DNA of 64,000 bases from Viscum album (taxonomy: Eukaryota > Streptophyta > Magnoliopsida > Santalales > Viscaceae). Under the pieces are notes generated by a model. The model was not told where the DNA came from. It saw nothing but the letters and a program-made list of their open reading frames with translations, and ran no database searches. Location: positions 1,019,669,343 through 1,019,733,342 of the forward strand of contig OY728159.1 of the NCBI GenBank assembly GCA_963277665.1. Direction: 5' to 3'. Positions within the stretch are counted from its first letter, which is position 1. Every line of letters begins with the position of its first letter. Below, in pieces: positions 25,594 through 36,900 of this stretch. Position numbers and translations under genes: made by a program.

Positions 25594-26074
25594 GACTCTA
25601 TCTTGGAGGGCTATATAGATATAGATTTGGTTCGAGATCCTAATAGTATGAAGTAAACATCAGGATACATCAATATATTTGTAGGAGGAGTTGTATCAGG
25701 GAAGTAAAGGTTGTCAAAGTGCGTTGTTTTATCCAGAATAGAAACAGAGTGAATTATTACATCAAAATATGGAAAGGAGATGTTGGGGTTAAGGTGTTTT
25801 CTTATAGAGCTTGGATTCATCTAGAAAGAGTATAGGGTTTATTGCAACATTTAAAATGTTTTGGACATGAGAAAGAACTTCGTGTACCATTCCTGGATGA
25901 AGCACAATAAAATTCACTATCATTAGATATGTGACATGATGGATCTATGGTTATTGACACTTATGAAGATCGATACGAAGGAGAATATGACAAATATGTT
26001 TGACAAAGGTGGTTTCTCAGGAGAGGCTGGACCTTTGCAGATGTTTGAGTGGATTGTAGCTAGAGGGGGAGAAT
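25594..26074 (+). pseudogene. copia C RNase H C-terminus (right piece)
   Basis: The frame continues from 16264: DSILEGYIDIDLVRDPNSMK, stop, TSGYINIFVGGVVSG, stop, RLSKCVVLSRIETE, stop, GKEMLGLRCFLIELGF. Later come YHSWMKHNKIHYH and KIDTKENMTNMFDKGGF, the end of copia RNase H. A polypurine tract AGAGGGGGAGAAT at about 26062-26074 borders the 3' LTR. Together with the left piece it shows an old copia copy that was already inserted when D arrived. Confidence 0.88.
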
Positions 26075-26570
26075 TGATGGAGTTTTCCAACTGTCATGGT
26101 AGGTGCCTTGTGAACCAACCCCACTAAATCCTTGTCTCTCTCAATATTTTCTACTGCACATGGTGAATGTGTAGGCTAACATGGTTGAAGGTATTTGGGG
26201 ATTGGTGGGGTTTTTTTGGGAGTTGTGTCAAACATGAAACCTCCCACCATGTATATAAAATGAGGGCCTAGGGAGCCTTCTAGGATCATTAGTTCTGTGC
26301 CTAGAGAGATCATGTTATTGGTAGAGAACCTTGAAAGTTTCTTGTGTGTGAAAAAGGGTGGTGTGGGAGGGGTCACTTGTAAACTGTTGTTCTTAGTGAA
26401 ATATATTCCCCCCCCTCCATTCATCTATCTTTATGATCAGAAAATGAAAACATGTCATCCAAATCTGGAATCATTAAAATTGTGTGCTACTATCTTGGCC
26501 CAACCCCACTGTCCAAGTCCAGTGATGCTATATGAGTATATTTCTATATGATTACACTATTGAAAAAGTT
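26075..26570 (+). repeat. 3' LTR of copia C (right edge uncertain)
   Basis: It starts TGATGG right after the polypurine tract. A TATATAAAAT promoter-like box lies near 26251-26260, followed by a leader-like GAGGGCCTAGGGAGCC and a later GTGAAATATATTCC stretch of the kind found at the end of plant copia LTRs. The 3' boundary was not located; 26570 is an estimate from usual LTR length. Confidence 0.65.
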
Positions 26571-27650
26571 GGTTTTTGTCTTATCCAATATCATTTTCAT
26601 CCCACTTTGTCACAACTTGGTTCAAGAATTGGGACCATCAGCTTCCTCGTGATCAACCTTTTCCCACTACATCAAGGCAACACTAACACAAACTAAGGAG
26701 GGAATGAATAGGTCCTACAACATACTCATAGGTGAAGCAGGATTGAATTTCTAGTATCCACACATTCATCTCCCTCAGAGAATGGAGATTCGAAATAGGA
26801 GTAGGCCCTCCTCACTTATTATTCAATAAATAGATGCAAACCCGAAAACCCTAAAAAATAGGGTCTCTCTGCTTCTTCTCGATAAGAATCAATCTGAGTT
26901 GAACAAAATTTCCAGGAAAGTGTTGAATGTTGATGAAAAATACAACCACCCAAAATGGTGGGTAACCGAAAATATGGGCAAACGACAATAGTAGGTTACA
27001 CCTGGAGATAACTTTAAATGAGAGTTGGTGTTGTCCAAATAAATTGCAGCAGGTTGGTGACCAACTAGTGAGACATTGGAGATACCATTTGATTATGATT
27101 CTTTACTACTACTTTAAATATTGGTGTAGCTGTGTAAAACAAAAAATCATTTGGAATTTTTAATTTTGTTTGAATAAGATTATCCATTGTCTTCCCCATG
27201 GACTTAGGTCACCTGATCAAAGCATTTAAATTTGTGTGTCTTTTTGTGGTTTGATTTCTCTGATTTGGTGTGAATTATTCCACACTACAACAAGGGGGTC
27301 TCAATCGATGAATAACCAGAAAGAGATTGACAAGATAAATACTTGTTGTGTACCAAAATGAAGAAAAGCTGGCATCTAAAAATAGCTCAGATGATGTTGC
27401 TCAAGATAGATCAACAAAAGGTGGTCCAAACAAAGGGTTGATATACCGCCCATAGTAAAGCCTTGGAATCCTCATATTTAGAAGTGGTGAAATCCTCACT
27501 CCCATCAATGTGGTCAAAATATTAAACATTCCATTTAATGTGGCCCACCATTAATTAAATATCACAAATAATGTGTCCCATCATTAAATGTAAAACATTG
27601 ATATTTTAATTGAAAATCCCAAAACTATTCAAGTAGTCTCATGTAAACAA
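26571..27650. other. Unassigned spacer
   Basis: Mixed composition, no recognisable protein or RNA gene. CACTACAACAAG at 27283 was considered as a CACTA start, but no matching duplication was found with the possible end at 29298. Confidence 0.4.
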
Positions 27651-28545
27651 AAAGGGAAAAAGATCAGTTAAAACCCATATAAAGTATGGGGATCATCTAT
27701 CATATTGTATTAAACAGTTTGTGATTAGTTTGACTATGGAAGTGATATCTTGATACCATTCACCATACTACTCAGAATTGTTAGAGATTATGTTTATAGT
27801 TTGCGGAAAGTTATTTACATTTCAAATGTATATGTTATTTATATTTTTCATCATTCATATGAGGAATGCATTGGACTTAGTAAGTGATGGGTGTTTCCCT
27901 CTATACCCCATATATGTATCGGTATGTCTCATGAGTCAAAACATAGATGGATTTTAGCAAAGGCCTTAACCATTTATTTTTATATGTCATGGTCAAGGCC
28001 TCAATGTTATGTTTATGATGTCAGACATTATCTATTCCCTCATTATGATTCTAGTAATTGTTAATCCATGTGAATATTCGACTAGAAGATTATACATGGT
28101 TAAACTTCATTCTCATGTGATTATATTTATGGAATTATTTATTCAACTTTTATTCATTCCATATTTTTCTCAAAGTTATATTCTAATGGAATGTGTTTTC
28201 AGACATTCACCATGAATTATTGTTTATATTAGCTTCCACTGTATTACTTACCCTTACTAAGCATACGAGCTTACCCCTTTCTTATGTTTTATTTTCCCCT
28301 AGTATATGAAGATGTATATTATGAATGACTTATAGGGGTAATCTAGGATTTTTGGATGTTTCCAATGGAGTCTCTATGTTGATTTTCTTTTTAAGTTGTA
28401 ATGTAAAACCTATGTTTGTGTCTAGTTTTCCAAAAATACTAAACTATTAGATCCTCTGGGGTATAATTTCCTTGTTTATTATACCAATGTAATAAAGTAA
28501 GTCACCACCTCCAGACAAATGGGGTCAGGGTCTTTACACTTATTG
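27650..28545 (+). repeat. Remnant of a gypsy LTR (U5 side), plus orientation
   Basis: 28240-28360 (CTTACTAAGC, GAGCTTACCCC, TTATGTTTTATTTTCCCC, GAAGATGTATATTATG) parallels the U5 part of LTR A on its minus strand (3345-3270: TGCTGAGC, GAGCTCACC, TTATGTTTTCTTTTCCCC, GAAGATGGATATTA). The segment ends GGGTCTTTACA near 28540. A TATAAAG lies near 27679. The left limit is not visible and no PBS follows, so it is a fragment or solo LTR of a related lineage. Confidence 0.45.
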
Positions 28546-29139
28546 GTTATAAAATAATTAAACGATATGTGGATGTTTTATATAATAAATAAACATGTTT
28601 GACTTGATTATTTTTTTTCATTTCATGACACTATTTTATTCTTAAATATGAATAATCATTGGGATCTTCTTATTGGTTGTGTGAGATTGGGGATGAACTT
28701 ATTCTATCCAGAGGTGCAAGAAAAAGGACCAGATTATATTAGTGGGGATGCTCATCTTTTCCACCTATATTTAAAATTTGGTATGAGTTGCTTCATGCTT
28801 CCAATGTGATTTTGATAGGTTACCATTGTCATTGTGTCCATGTCATGAATTAGGGGGTGAACTAAATGCATGGACATTGTTTCTAGGGTGAACCATGGTG
28901 GTGACACTTGATGTGTCAGAGAAACATATTGCATATGAGGTTTGATAGAGTTTCATGTAATGTTTTTGAGTTTTAACATGTTTGTAACATGTTTCTGGGA
29001 GATTCATGTATTTTATTGGAACTTAAAAATGTTTTAAAATTATGTTTGAACATGTATTTTGAAATAAATCCTCTCTGTTGGAGTTTCATTGAATCTAATT
29101 TTGCAGTTATTGTATAATAAATATAATAAATATATTTTA
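28546..29139. other. AT-rich spacer
   Basis: No reading frame or element end recognised between the LTR remnant and the possible CACTA terminus. Confidence 0.4.
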
Positions 29140-29298
29140 TATAATAAATAAAAGCGTTGATAATGGGAGTCCTTTATCAGTTCTTAAAGAAGCACTGAAA
29201 AAGTCTAGGTCTTTTAACTGGGATTCGATTGTCAGCGCTTTTTTTGCACTTAAAAAAGCCAAGTTTTACGCCGTTAAATTCCTTTTTGTGTCGTAGTG
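29140..29298 (-). mobile_element. Possible CACTA-type terminus
   Basis: On the minus strand the segment begins CACTACGACACAAAAAGG at 29298 and continues with a subterminal region containing AAAAAAGCGCTGAC and AACGCTTTTATTTA, resembling CACTA-element ends. It abuts satellite block 1 exactly. No transposase and no convincing partner end were found. Confidence 0.3.
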
Positions 29299-30040
29299 GG
29301 AAATCAACCCTGCATCAGTATAATGCTTGATTTTTATGGTATGATAGAAAGTGTCATGTGGCCTTCAAAATGTATTAAAGTGAAAAATCATGTAAAGGAG
29401 GTCAAAAGTGAGTAAATGAGCTTGGATTTGTGTGAAAACTTAGCAGAAAGATCATTGAGTCATTTATGATCTATAGGAATCAACTACACAACAATCAGAT
29501 GCTTGGATTTCCCGACACGATCTAGAGGGGCATTTCACCTTTCTGCTTTCATTAAAATGAATTATCACCCTCCTGAGGGTCAAAATAGACAAACACATTT
29601 GGATTGGTATGAAAAAATATGACAATGATTATTGAGTTATTTATTTTTCGAATTCAACTGTGCATCAATCCGATGTTTTTATAGCTTGGTATGATTGAAA
29701 ACATAGTATATCCTTTTATACATTTATTAATCTGACATATCCCCTATCAGGGGGTCAAAATCTAGATAAAAACTATTGAATGATGTGAAAATCTATGAAA
29801 ACGATACTCAAATCATTTGTGATTTGTAGTAACTAACGACGCATCAATCAGAGTTTTCATTTGTATGAGATGACCAAAAAATGGCTTTTAATTGTGTTTT
29901 AAAACACTAAAACATGCTTGTAACAGTCAAACCCAAAGATAATGACATCTGAATGATATGAAATCATAAAAAACTTTTCCCTGAATTATTTTTGACATGC
30001 AGAAGTAGATGAAACATCAATAGGAAACTTTCACTTGCCT
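29299..30040 (-). repeat. Satellite block 1, about 175-179-bp monomers
   Basis: About four diverged units. Landmarks GGTCAAAA recur at 29402, 29578 and 29753 (GTCAAACC at 29927), and a CATCAATC-like phrase recurs near 29312, 29488, 29662, 29841 and 30012. The units are reverse complements of those in block 2 (52380-54290): both share ATTTGTGAT...GTGCATCAATC...GGTATGA landmarks on the appropriate strand. Low identity between units implies an old array. Confidence 0.75.
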
Positions 30041-30814
30041 TTAGGTTTTGGGTGAATGGGGACAGTGGCGCTGCCGCCTTTCTTCTAAAACCGATTTTTT
30101 TTACTATATTTTGTATTTTAAAATTTTTTATTTTTATTTTGTTTTGTTTATATATATATATATATATAAACAAAATTTTTTAGCAGAATTTAGTTGCTAT
30201 TAGAAATCCAGCAGTACTACCATTACAATAGTTTGGATTCTAATAGAAGCTCTCACCCAAGGCTTTCTTTTATAAGAGAGCTTACCCTAGAAATCATTAT
30301 GCATTTCCGATGTGGGATTATGGTTCTCCCTTTCCTGCGCAGAATATTTTTCATTTCTGATGTGGGATTCCATTTCAAGTACGTGACGTTGAAATATTAT
30401 AAAATATAAATTATAAGACCAATATAAATGAAACATAAAAAATGGATTAAACATATAATAAGTAGTTGAAAGAAAAAAAAATTCATAAAAAACGATGATA
30501 AAAAATAATTTATAAGATTTCAAAACTACTTACTTGAAACTTAAAAATGTTTCAACTACGTGACTTTGAAAGTCTATAAATTATAAACTACAAGACGAAC
30601 ATAAATAAAACTTAATACATGGATTAAACATATAAAAATTACTTGAAATTAAAATAATTTCATAAAAAAATGTCGATGGAAAATAATTTATATGTTTTCA
30701 ATGACACCTACCTGAAACTTAAAAATGTTTCAAGCACGTGACTTTGAAAGCCTATAAAAAATAAACTATAAGACCGATATAAATGAAACTTAATACTTGG
30801 ATTAAACATATAAC

Positions 30815-33140
30815 AAATAGTTAATAATTAATTAGTTAATTAGTAATATAATTATAAATTATATAATTACTAATTATATAAAAACTAATTAGGTAATCAG
30901 TAATATAATTTATAATTATTAATTATTAATTATTAATTATATATTTAATTAGTAAATCAGTAATATCATTGTTAATTATATAATAATTAATTAGTTAATC
31001 AATAATATAATTATAAATGGTAAATTATTAATAATTAATTATATAATTAATTAGTAAATTTGTAATATCATTATTAATTATATAATAATTAATTAGTCGT
31101 ATAATTATTAATTATATAATAATTAATTATTTAATCAGTAATATAATTAATAATTATTAATTATACCATTAGTTTGTTAATTAGTGATATCATTATTAAT
31201 TATATAATAATGAATTAACGTTATAATTATTAATTATATAATTTTTAATTATATTATAATTAATTAGTTAATTAGTAATATAATTATTAATTATATAATA
31301 ATTAACTAGTTAATTAGTAATATAATTATTAATTATATAATAACTAACTAGTTAATTAGTAATATAATTATTTATTATATAATAATTAATTAGTTAATTT
31401 TTAATATAATTTGTAATTATAAAATAGTTAATTAGTTAATTGTTAATATAATTATTAATTATAATTATTCAATATTCGTTATTAATAGTTAATTATATAA
31501 TAATTAATTAGTCAATTAGTAATATAATTACTAATTGTTTAATAGTTAATTAGTTTGTCAGTAATATATTTTTTAATTATAATAATTAATTAGTTAATTA
31601 GTAATATAATTATTAATTATAATTATTATTTATTAATTATTAATTATATAAAAATTAATTAGTAAATTAGTAATATAATTATTAATTAAAATTATTAACT
31701 ATTTATTATATAATAATTAATTAGTTAATTATTAATATAATTGTTCATTATAACTAATAATTAAATTACTAATTAGATAATTAATAATTATATAATTAAT
31801 AATTATATAATTAATAATTATATTACTAATTAACTAATTAATAATTTATATAATTAATTTTTATTAATTACTAATCAACTAAATAATTATTATATAATAA
31901 ATAATTGGTGATTATTAATTACTAATTAATAATTAATAATTATAATGAATGATTATATTACTAATTAACTAATTAATTATTATTTATTAATTTTTCATAA
32001 ATACTAAATAATAATTATAATGAATAATGAACAATTTATAATTATATTACTAATTAACTAATTAACTATTTTATAATTACTAATTATATTACTATTTAAT
32101 TAATTAATTATTATATAATTACTTATTAATAATTATTAATTAACTAATTAATTATTATTTGAATTATTATTATTAATACTATTTAATAATTATAATGAAA
32201 AATTATAATTTATAATTATATTACTAATTAACTAATTAACTATTATAAAATTAATAATTATATTACTAATTAACTAATTAATTATTTTAATAATTTTTTA
32301 TAAATACTAATTAATAATTATAATGAATAATTATAGTTTATAATTATATTACTAATTAAATAATTATAAAAAGTGCCTCAGCTCTACCTTTCTCAAAAAA
32401 TTAACTAATTAACTATTATATAATTAATAATTATATTACTAATTAACTAATTAATTATTATATAATTAATGATTAATAATTACTAATTAACTAATTACCA
32501 ATTATATAAGTAATAATTATATTACTAATTAACTAATTAATTTTTATATAATTAATAATTATATTAATAAGTAGCTAATTAATTATTAAATAAAAAATAA
32601 TAATTTTACTAATTAAATAATTAATTATTATATAATTATTTATAAATAATTACTAATTTACTAACTACTTATTATACAATTAATAATTATATAATTAATA
32701 ATTATATTAAAAATTAGATAATTAATAATTAATAATTAATATCTAATAATAAATAATAAATAATAAATAATTATAATGAATAATTATAATGAATAATTAT
32801 AAAGAATAATTAAATTAATAATTAGCTAATTAATTATTATATAATAATTTTTAATAATTAATTATTAATAATTAAAATGAATAATTATAATTTATAATTA
32901 TATTACTAGTTAACTAATTAACTATTATATAATTAATAATTATCTTACCAATTAACTAATTAATTATTATATAATAATTTTTAATAATTACTAATTATTA
33001 ATTATAATGAATAAATATAATTTATAATTATAGTACTAATTAACAAATTAAATATTATATACTTAATAATTATATTACTAACTAGCTAATTAATTATTAT
33101 ATAATTTATTATTAATTATATTAATTAAATAATTAAATAG
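30815..33140. repeat. Almost pure A/T palindromic core of the foldback
   Basis: About 2.3 kb made of permutations of AATTAGTTAATTAGTAATAT and their complement. In the left half the rare non-A/T base is G and C is nearly absent; after about 31770 it is C and G is nearly absent. That is the composition flip expected of an inverted repeat. One GC-bearing interruption lies at 32372-32394. Confidence 0.85.
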
Positions 33141-34257
33141 TTTATTATATGTTTAATCTATATTTTAAGTTTCATTTATGTCGGTCTTATAATTTATATT
33201 TTATAGGCTTTCAAATGCACATACTAGAAACATTTTTAAGTTTCACGTAAGTGTCTTTGAAAGCTTGTAAATTATTTTTCATCAAAAAAATTTATGAAAT
33301 TATTTTTATTTTCAACTGTTTATTATATGTTTAATCTATGTTTTATGTTTCATTTATATCGATCTTATAGTTTATATTTTATAGTCTTTCAAAGTCACAT
33401 GTTTAAAACATTTTTAAGTTTCATATAGGTGTATTTGAAAACTTATAAATTATTTTTCATTAACATTTTTTAGGAAATTATTTTTTATTTTCAACTATTT
33501 GTAATATGTTTAATCCATGTATTATGTTTCATTGATGTTGGTCCTATAGTTTATATTTTATAGGATTTCAAAGGCACGTACATGAAACATTTTTAAGTTT
33601 CATATAGGTGCCTTTGAAAACTTATAAATTATTTTCAATTTACATTTTTACGAGATTATTTTAATTTTCAACTATTTTTTATATGTTTAATACATGTATT
33701 AAGTTTCATTTATGTTGATCTTGTAGTTTAGATTTTATAGGCTATCAAAGTCACATATATCAAACATTTTTATGTTTCTAGTAGGTGGTTTTGAAATCTT
33801 CTAAATTATTTTTTATCATCATTTTTTATGAAATTATTTTTGTTTTCAACTATTTATTATTTGATTAATCCATGTTTTATGTTTCATTTATATTGGTCTT
33901 ATAGTTTATATTTTGTAGTCTTTCAATGTCATGTACTTGAAACAGAATCCAACATCAGAAAGGCAGAATGTTCTGCGCTGGAAAGGGAGAACCAGAATCC
34001 CACATCGGAAATGCAAAATCATTTCAGGGTAACCACGCTTATAAAAGAAAGCCTTGGGTGAGAGATTCTGTTAGAATTCAGACTACTGTAATGGTATTAC
34101 TGCTGGATTTTAAATAGCAGATAAATTCTCCTAAAAATATTTTTTTTATTTTTTTGTTTTGTTTTGTTTATATGTATATATATATATAAACAAAACAAAA
34201 CAATAAAAATAAAAATAAAATTTTTTAACAAAAAATATTTTTTTTTGGGTTTTTGGG

Positions 34258-34324
34258 GAAAGGCGGCATCGTAGATGGCGCCTTTCACTCGGGCCGAAAG
34301 GCGGCATTTGCGATGCCGCCTTTC
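34258..34324. repeat. Two 29-bp hairpins at the foldback's right terminus
   Basis: 34258-34286 (arms GAAAGGCGGCATC / GATGGCGCCTTTC) and 34296-34324 (arms GAAAGGCGGCAT / ATGCCGCCTTTC, five-base loop). Start-to-start spacing is 38 bp. The second is a perfect 12-bp inverted repeat. Confidence 0.85.
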
Positions 34325-34446
34325 TGGCCTATTTTTAAAAATATTTTTATCCCAGCATGTTTAAAAAATATTTAAAAAAAAAAATTATTATAAAATATCC
34401 TCCTTTGGTCGCACCTCTACTACAATACATCAAACTATCAACCAAA

Positions 34447-35754
34447 ATGGAACACCCTGCATCTTTATCTCCCTCAGTGCTCCTTACCCTTCTCTTCTCC
34501 CCCTTCATTCCCCATCTATGTTCAGGTCCACTCACAACTGCGGTGGCCACATACAATGTGCTGGACTTTGGGGCTCAGCTGGATAGACACCTCAAGGGAA
34601 TTCCTTTCCGCCTGGGTGGTATCTTGCACCTCCTCCTCACCCTACCAGATTTACATGCCCCCCCAACTGCTTCCTGATCGTCTCCCTGCTCGTGTTCGCT
34701 GGAGGAAGCTACAAGAGTAGCCTCACCACCATACAGATTGATGACACCGTGATCCCGCCCTCAGACTCCCGCTCCCTCAGGGGCGCCGCCAATTGGATCA
34801 TGTTCCATCACGTGTCTGGAGTCTCAATCCTAGGCGACACACTAGATGGCTAGGGAGCCGGGCTATGGGCGTGTAAGGATTCCTGAGGTAGCTGCCTGTT
34901 TGGAGCCACGTTCAGTCGATAAAACCTAATATGTAATAATGATAGATGTTATTTTTACCCTTAAGTCGGTGGTTAAGATGTTGTTGATGGGTGACGTAGT
35001 CTGTTGAGTTCATGAATCCTGACAACATATTTATTAACAGACTGACGTCGCTAAATAACCAGCTGATCCACATCGTAATCGAAGGATGCCAGAATGTAAA
35101 GCTGCAGTAGGTGAAGGTCGCAGCCACCAGTAGCAACCCCAACACCGACGAGATTCATGTCCAGATGTCCACCAACATGACCATCCTCGGTTCCACTATC
35201 TAGACTGGTGATGACTGCATGTCAATCAACCTGGGCACCACCGACCTCTGGATCGAAAAGGTCAGGTGCGGACCTGGGCACATGATCATTATTAGAATCC
35301 TGGGGATGGATGTGAAGGAGGTAGGAGTGGAGAACGTGATGGTAAAAGAGGTGACGTTCATCAGGACACAGAATGGGGTGAGGATCAAGTCATGGTGTGT
35401 CCCAACATGGGGTTCATGAGGCACATCCTCTTCCAATATGTGAGGATGATAAATTATGATAACCCCATCATCACCGACCAGAGATACTGCCCTCATGACC
35501 ATAACTTCCCGGGACTGGTGTTGGGGGTGAAGATTTGTGACGTGACTTACCAGGACATATAGGGGATGTCAGGGACGACGATGTGGGTGAAGCTGGACTG
35601 CAGCCTTAGTAACCCCTAAATGTTCATCTGGATAGAGAACGTGAAGCTCACTTATGATAATTGTCCCACGGAATCGTCATGTGTCCACGTCGCTGGCACC
35701 GCCTCGGGCACTGTAGAGTCCTTCAACTACATCTAGAAGGCGAGCCCTCCCCAA
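34447..35754 (+). pseudogene. Polygalacturonase (GH28) pseudogene
   Basis: ATG at 34447 is followed by a signal-peptide-like hydrophobic start and TYNVLDFGAQLD, the usual start of mature plant polygalacturonase. Further blocks are SDSRSLRGAANWIMFHHVSG, GDTLDG stop GAG, and an intron-like gap ending TTTATTAACAG near 35040. Then come LNNQLIHIVIEGCQNVKL, NTDE at 35141-35152 (family NTDG), TGDDC at 35204-35218, GPGHM at 35270-35284 (family GPGHG), and RIK at 35381-35389. Stops lie at 34851 and 34885, and frameshifts near 34590-34690 and 35405-35415. Family enzymes hydrolyse pectin in the cell wall; this copy is inactive. The retained intron argues against a retrocopy. The MULE insertion site is at its 3' end. 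Confidence 0.88.
35745..35754. repeat. Target-site duplication, left copy (MULE)
   Basis: CCCTCCCCAA, identical to 45302-45311. A length of 9-11 bp is the Mutator-superfamily norm. Confidence 0.85.
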
Positions 35755-35833
35755 GGATAATCATTTTAAATGGGTTTTTAAAATTTTTTTAACAAAGAAA
35801 TTGGGTTTTCAATATTTTTAAAAAGGGGTCTAA

Positions 35834-35980
35834 GATGCGTGAACCCCATTCACACATCCCCGATCCCAAGAAGATGCGTGAATGAGATTCACGCATCTGA
35901 AATCCAAGCGAGATGCGTGAACCCCGTTCACGCATCCTTTGTAAATCAGATGAAGTATGCGTAAACGGGGTTCACACATC
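35834..35980. repeat. Left terminal hairpin array of the MULE (4 units)
   Basis: Inverted-repeat units at 35834-35858, 35873-35897, 35912-35936 and 35955-35980. Units two and three have perfect 10-bp arms GATGCGTGAA and TTCACGCATC with 5-base loops. Starts are 39, 39 and 43 bp apart. Confidence 0.9.
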
Positions 35981-36009
35981 ATGCATAACGTTTTTTAATA
36001 GTTTAAAAT

Positions 36010-36900
36010 TTTTTATTTTTATTTTTATTTTGTTTTGTTTTGTTTATATATATATATATAACAAAAAAATTTAGCAGAATTTATAACCATTCAAAACCAT
36101 AAAATTGAGACTTAAATATGTTTCATTTATTTCAAGTACGTGACTTTGAAAGACTAGAAAATATCAACTATAAGAATAATATAAATGAAATTTTAAAAAT
36201 TGGTTATACATATAAAAAATACTTGAAAACAGAAAGAATTTCATAAAAAATATTGATCAAAAATAATTTATAACTATTCAAAACCATCAAATTGAAACAT
36301 AAAAATGTTTCATGTATTTCACGTACGTGACTTTAAAAGAATTTAAAATATATACTATAAGACAAATATAAATGAAATTTTAAAAATTTATTAAAAATAT
36401 AAGAAATAGTTTAAAATTAAAATAATTGCATAAAAAATGTTGATCAAAAATAATTTATAAGCATTGACAACCATAAAATTGAGACATAAAAATGTTTCAT
36501 TTATTTCAAGTACATGAATTTGAAAGACTATAAAATATAAAATATAAGACTAATATAAATGAAATTTTAAACATTGATTAAAAATATAAGAAATAGTTGA
36601 AAACAGGAATAATTGCATAAAAATGTTGATCGAAAATAATTTATATGAATTGAAAACCATAAAATTGAGACTTAAAAATGTTTCATTTATTTCAAGTACA
36701 TGACTTTGAAAGACTATAATATATAAACTATAAGACTAATATAATTGAAATTTTAAACATTTATTATACATTTAAAAAATATTTGAAAACAAAAATAATT
36801 TAATAAAAAATATTGATCAAAAATAATTTATAACCACTCAAAAAAATCAAATTTAAACTTAAAAATGTTTCATGTATTTCAAGTAAATGACTTTGAAAGG
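36010..36900 (+). repeat. T-rich/TATA box and about 185-bp tandem repeats inside the MULE left end
   Basis: A TTTTATTTTGTTTTGTTTTG tract running into TTTATATATATA (36010-36062) and AGCAGAATTTAT is followed by five units marked by GTACRTGACTTTGAAAG-like phrases at about 36137, 36325, 36510, 36696 and 36882. Both the box and the units are shared with the foldback arms (30100-30830 and, inverted, 33130-34240). Confidence 0.8.

Larger units (their letters stand above)
30050..34353. mobile_element. Foldback element with long imperfect inverted repeats
   Basis: The left arm (about 30068-30830) and right arm (33120-34330) are inverted copies. Matching landmarks are the TTTGTTTTGTTTATATATATA box, AATCCAGCAGTA (30205 and, inverted, 34098-34109), CTCACCCAAGGCTTTC, CATTTCCGATGTGGGATT, and about 180-bp tandem units. 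The right terminus holds two GC-rich hairpins and ends TTTTTATCCC at 34353. The left terminus keeps only GCTGCCGCCTTTC (30071-30083) and looks truncated. There is no coding. The T-rich box and the 180-bp units also occur at the left end of the MULE, so this is probably a non-autonomous relative. Confidence 0.75.

Noticed and set aside
27283..29298. A 2-kb CACTA element from CACTACAACAAG to the TAGTG at 29294-29298
   Set aside because: Flanking triplets differ (CCA against GGA), the two ends match only over the first few bases, and an LTR remnant lies inside.
34357..34446. Upstream extension of the polygalacturonase frame
   Set aside because: The added residues are Lys/Ile from A/T-rich flank; the signal-peptide-like start is at 34447.
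29299..36900. The 180-bp units of the foldback/MULE and the 179-bp satellite being one family
   Set aside because: Similar length only; no shared landmarks could be aligned on either strand.
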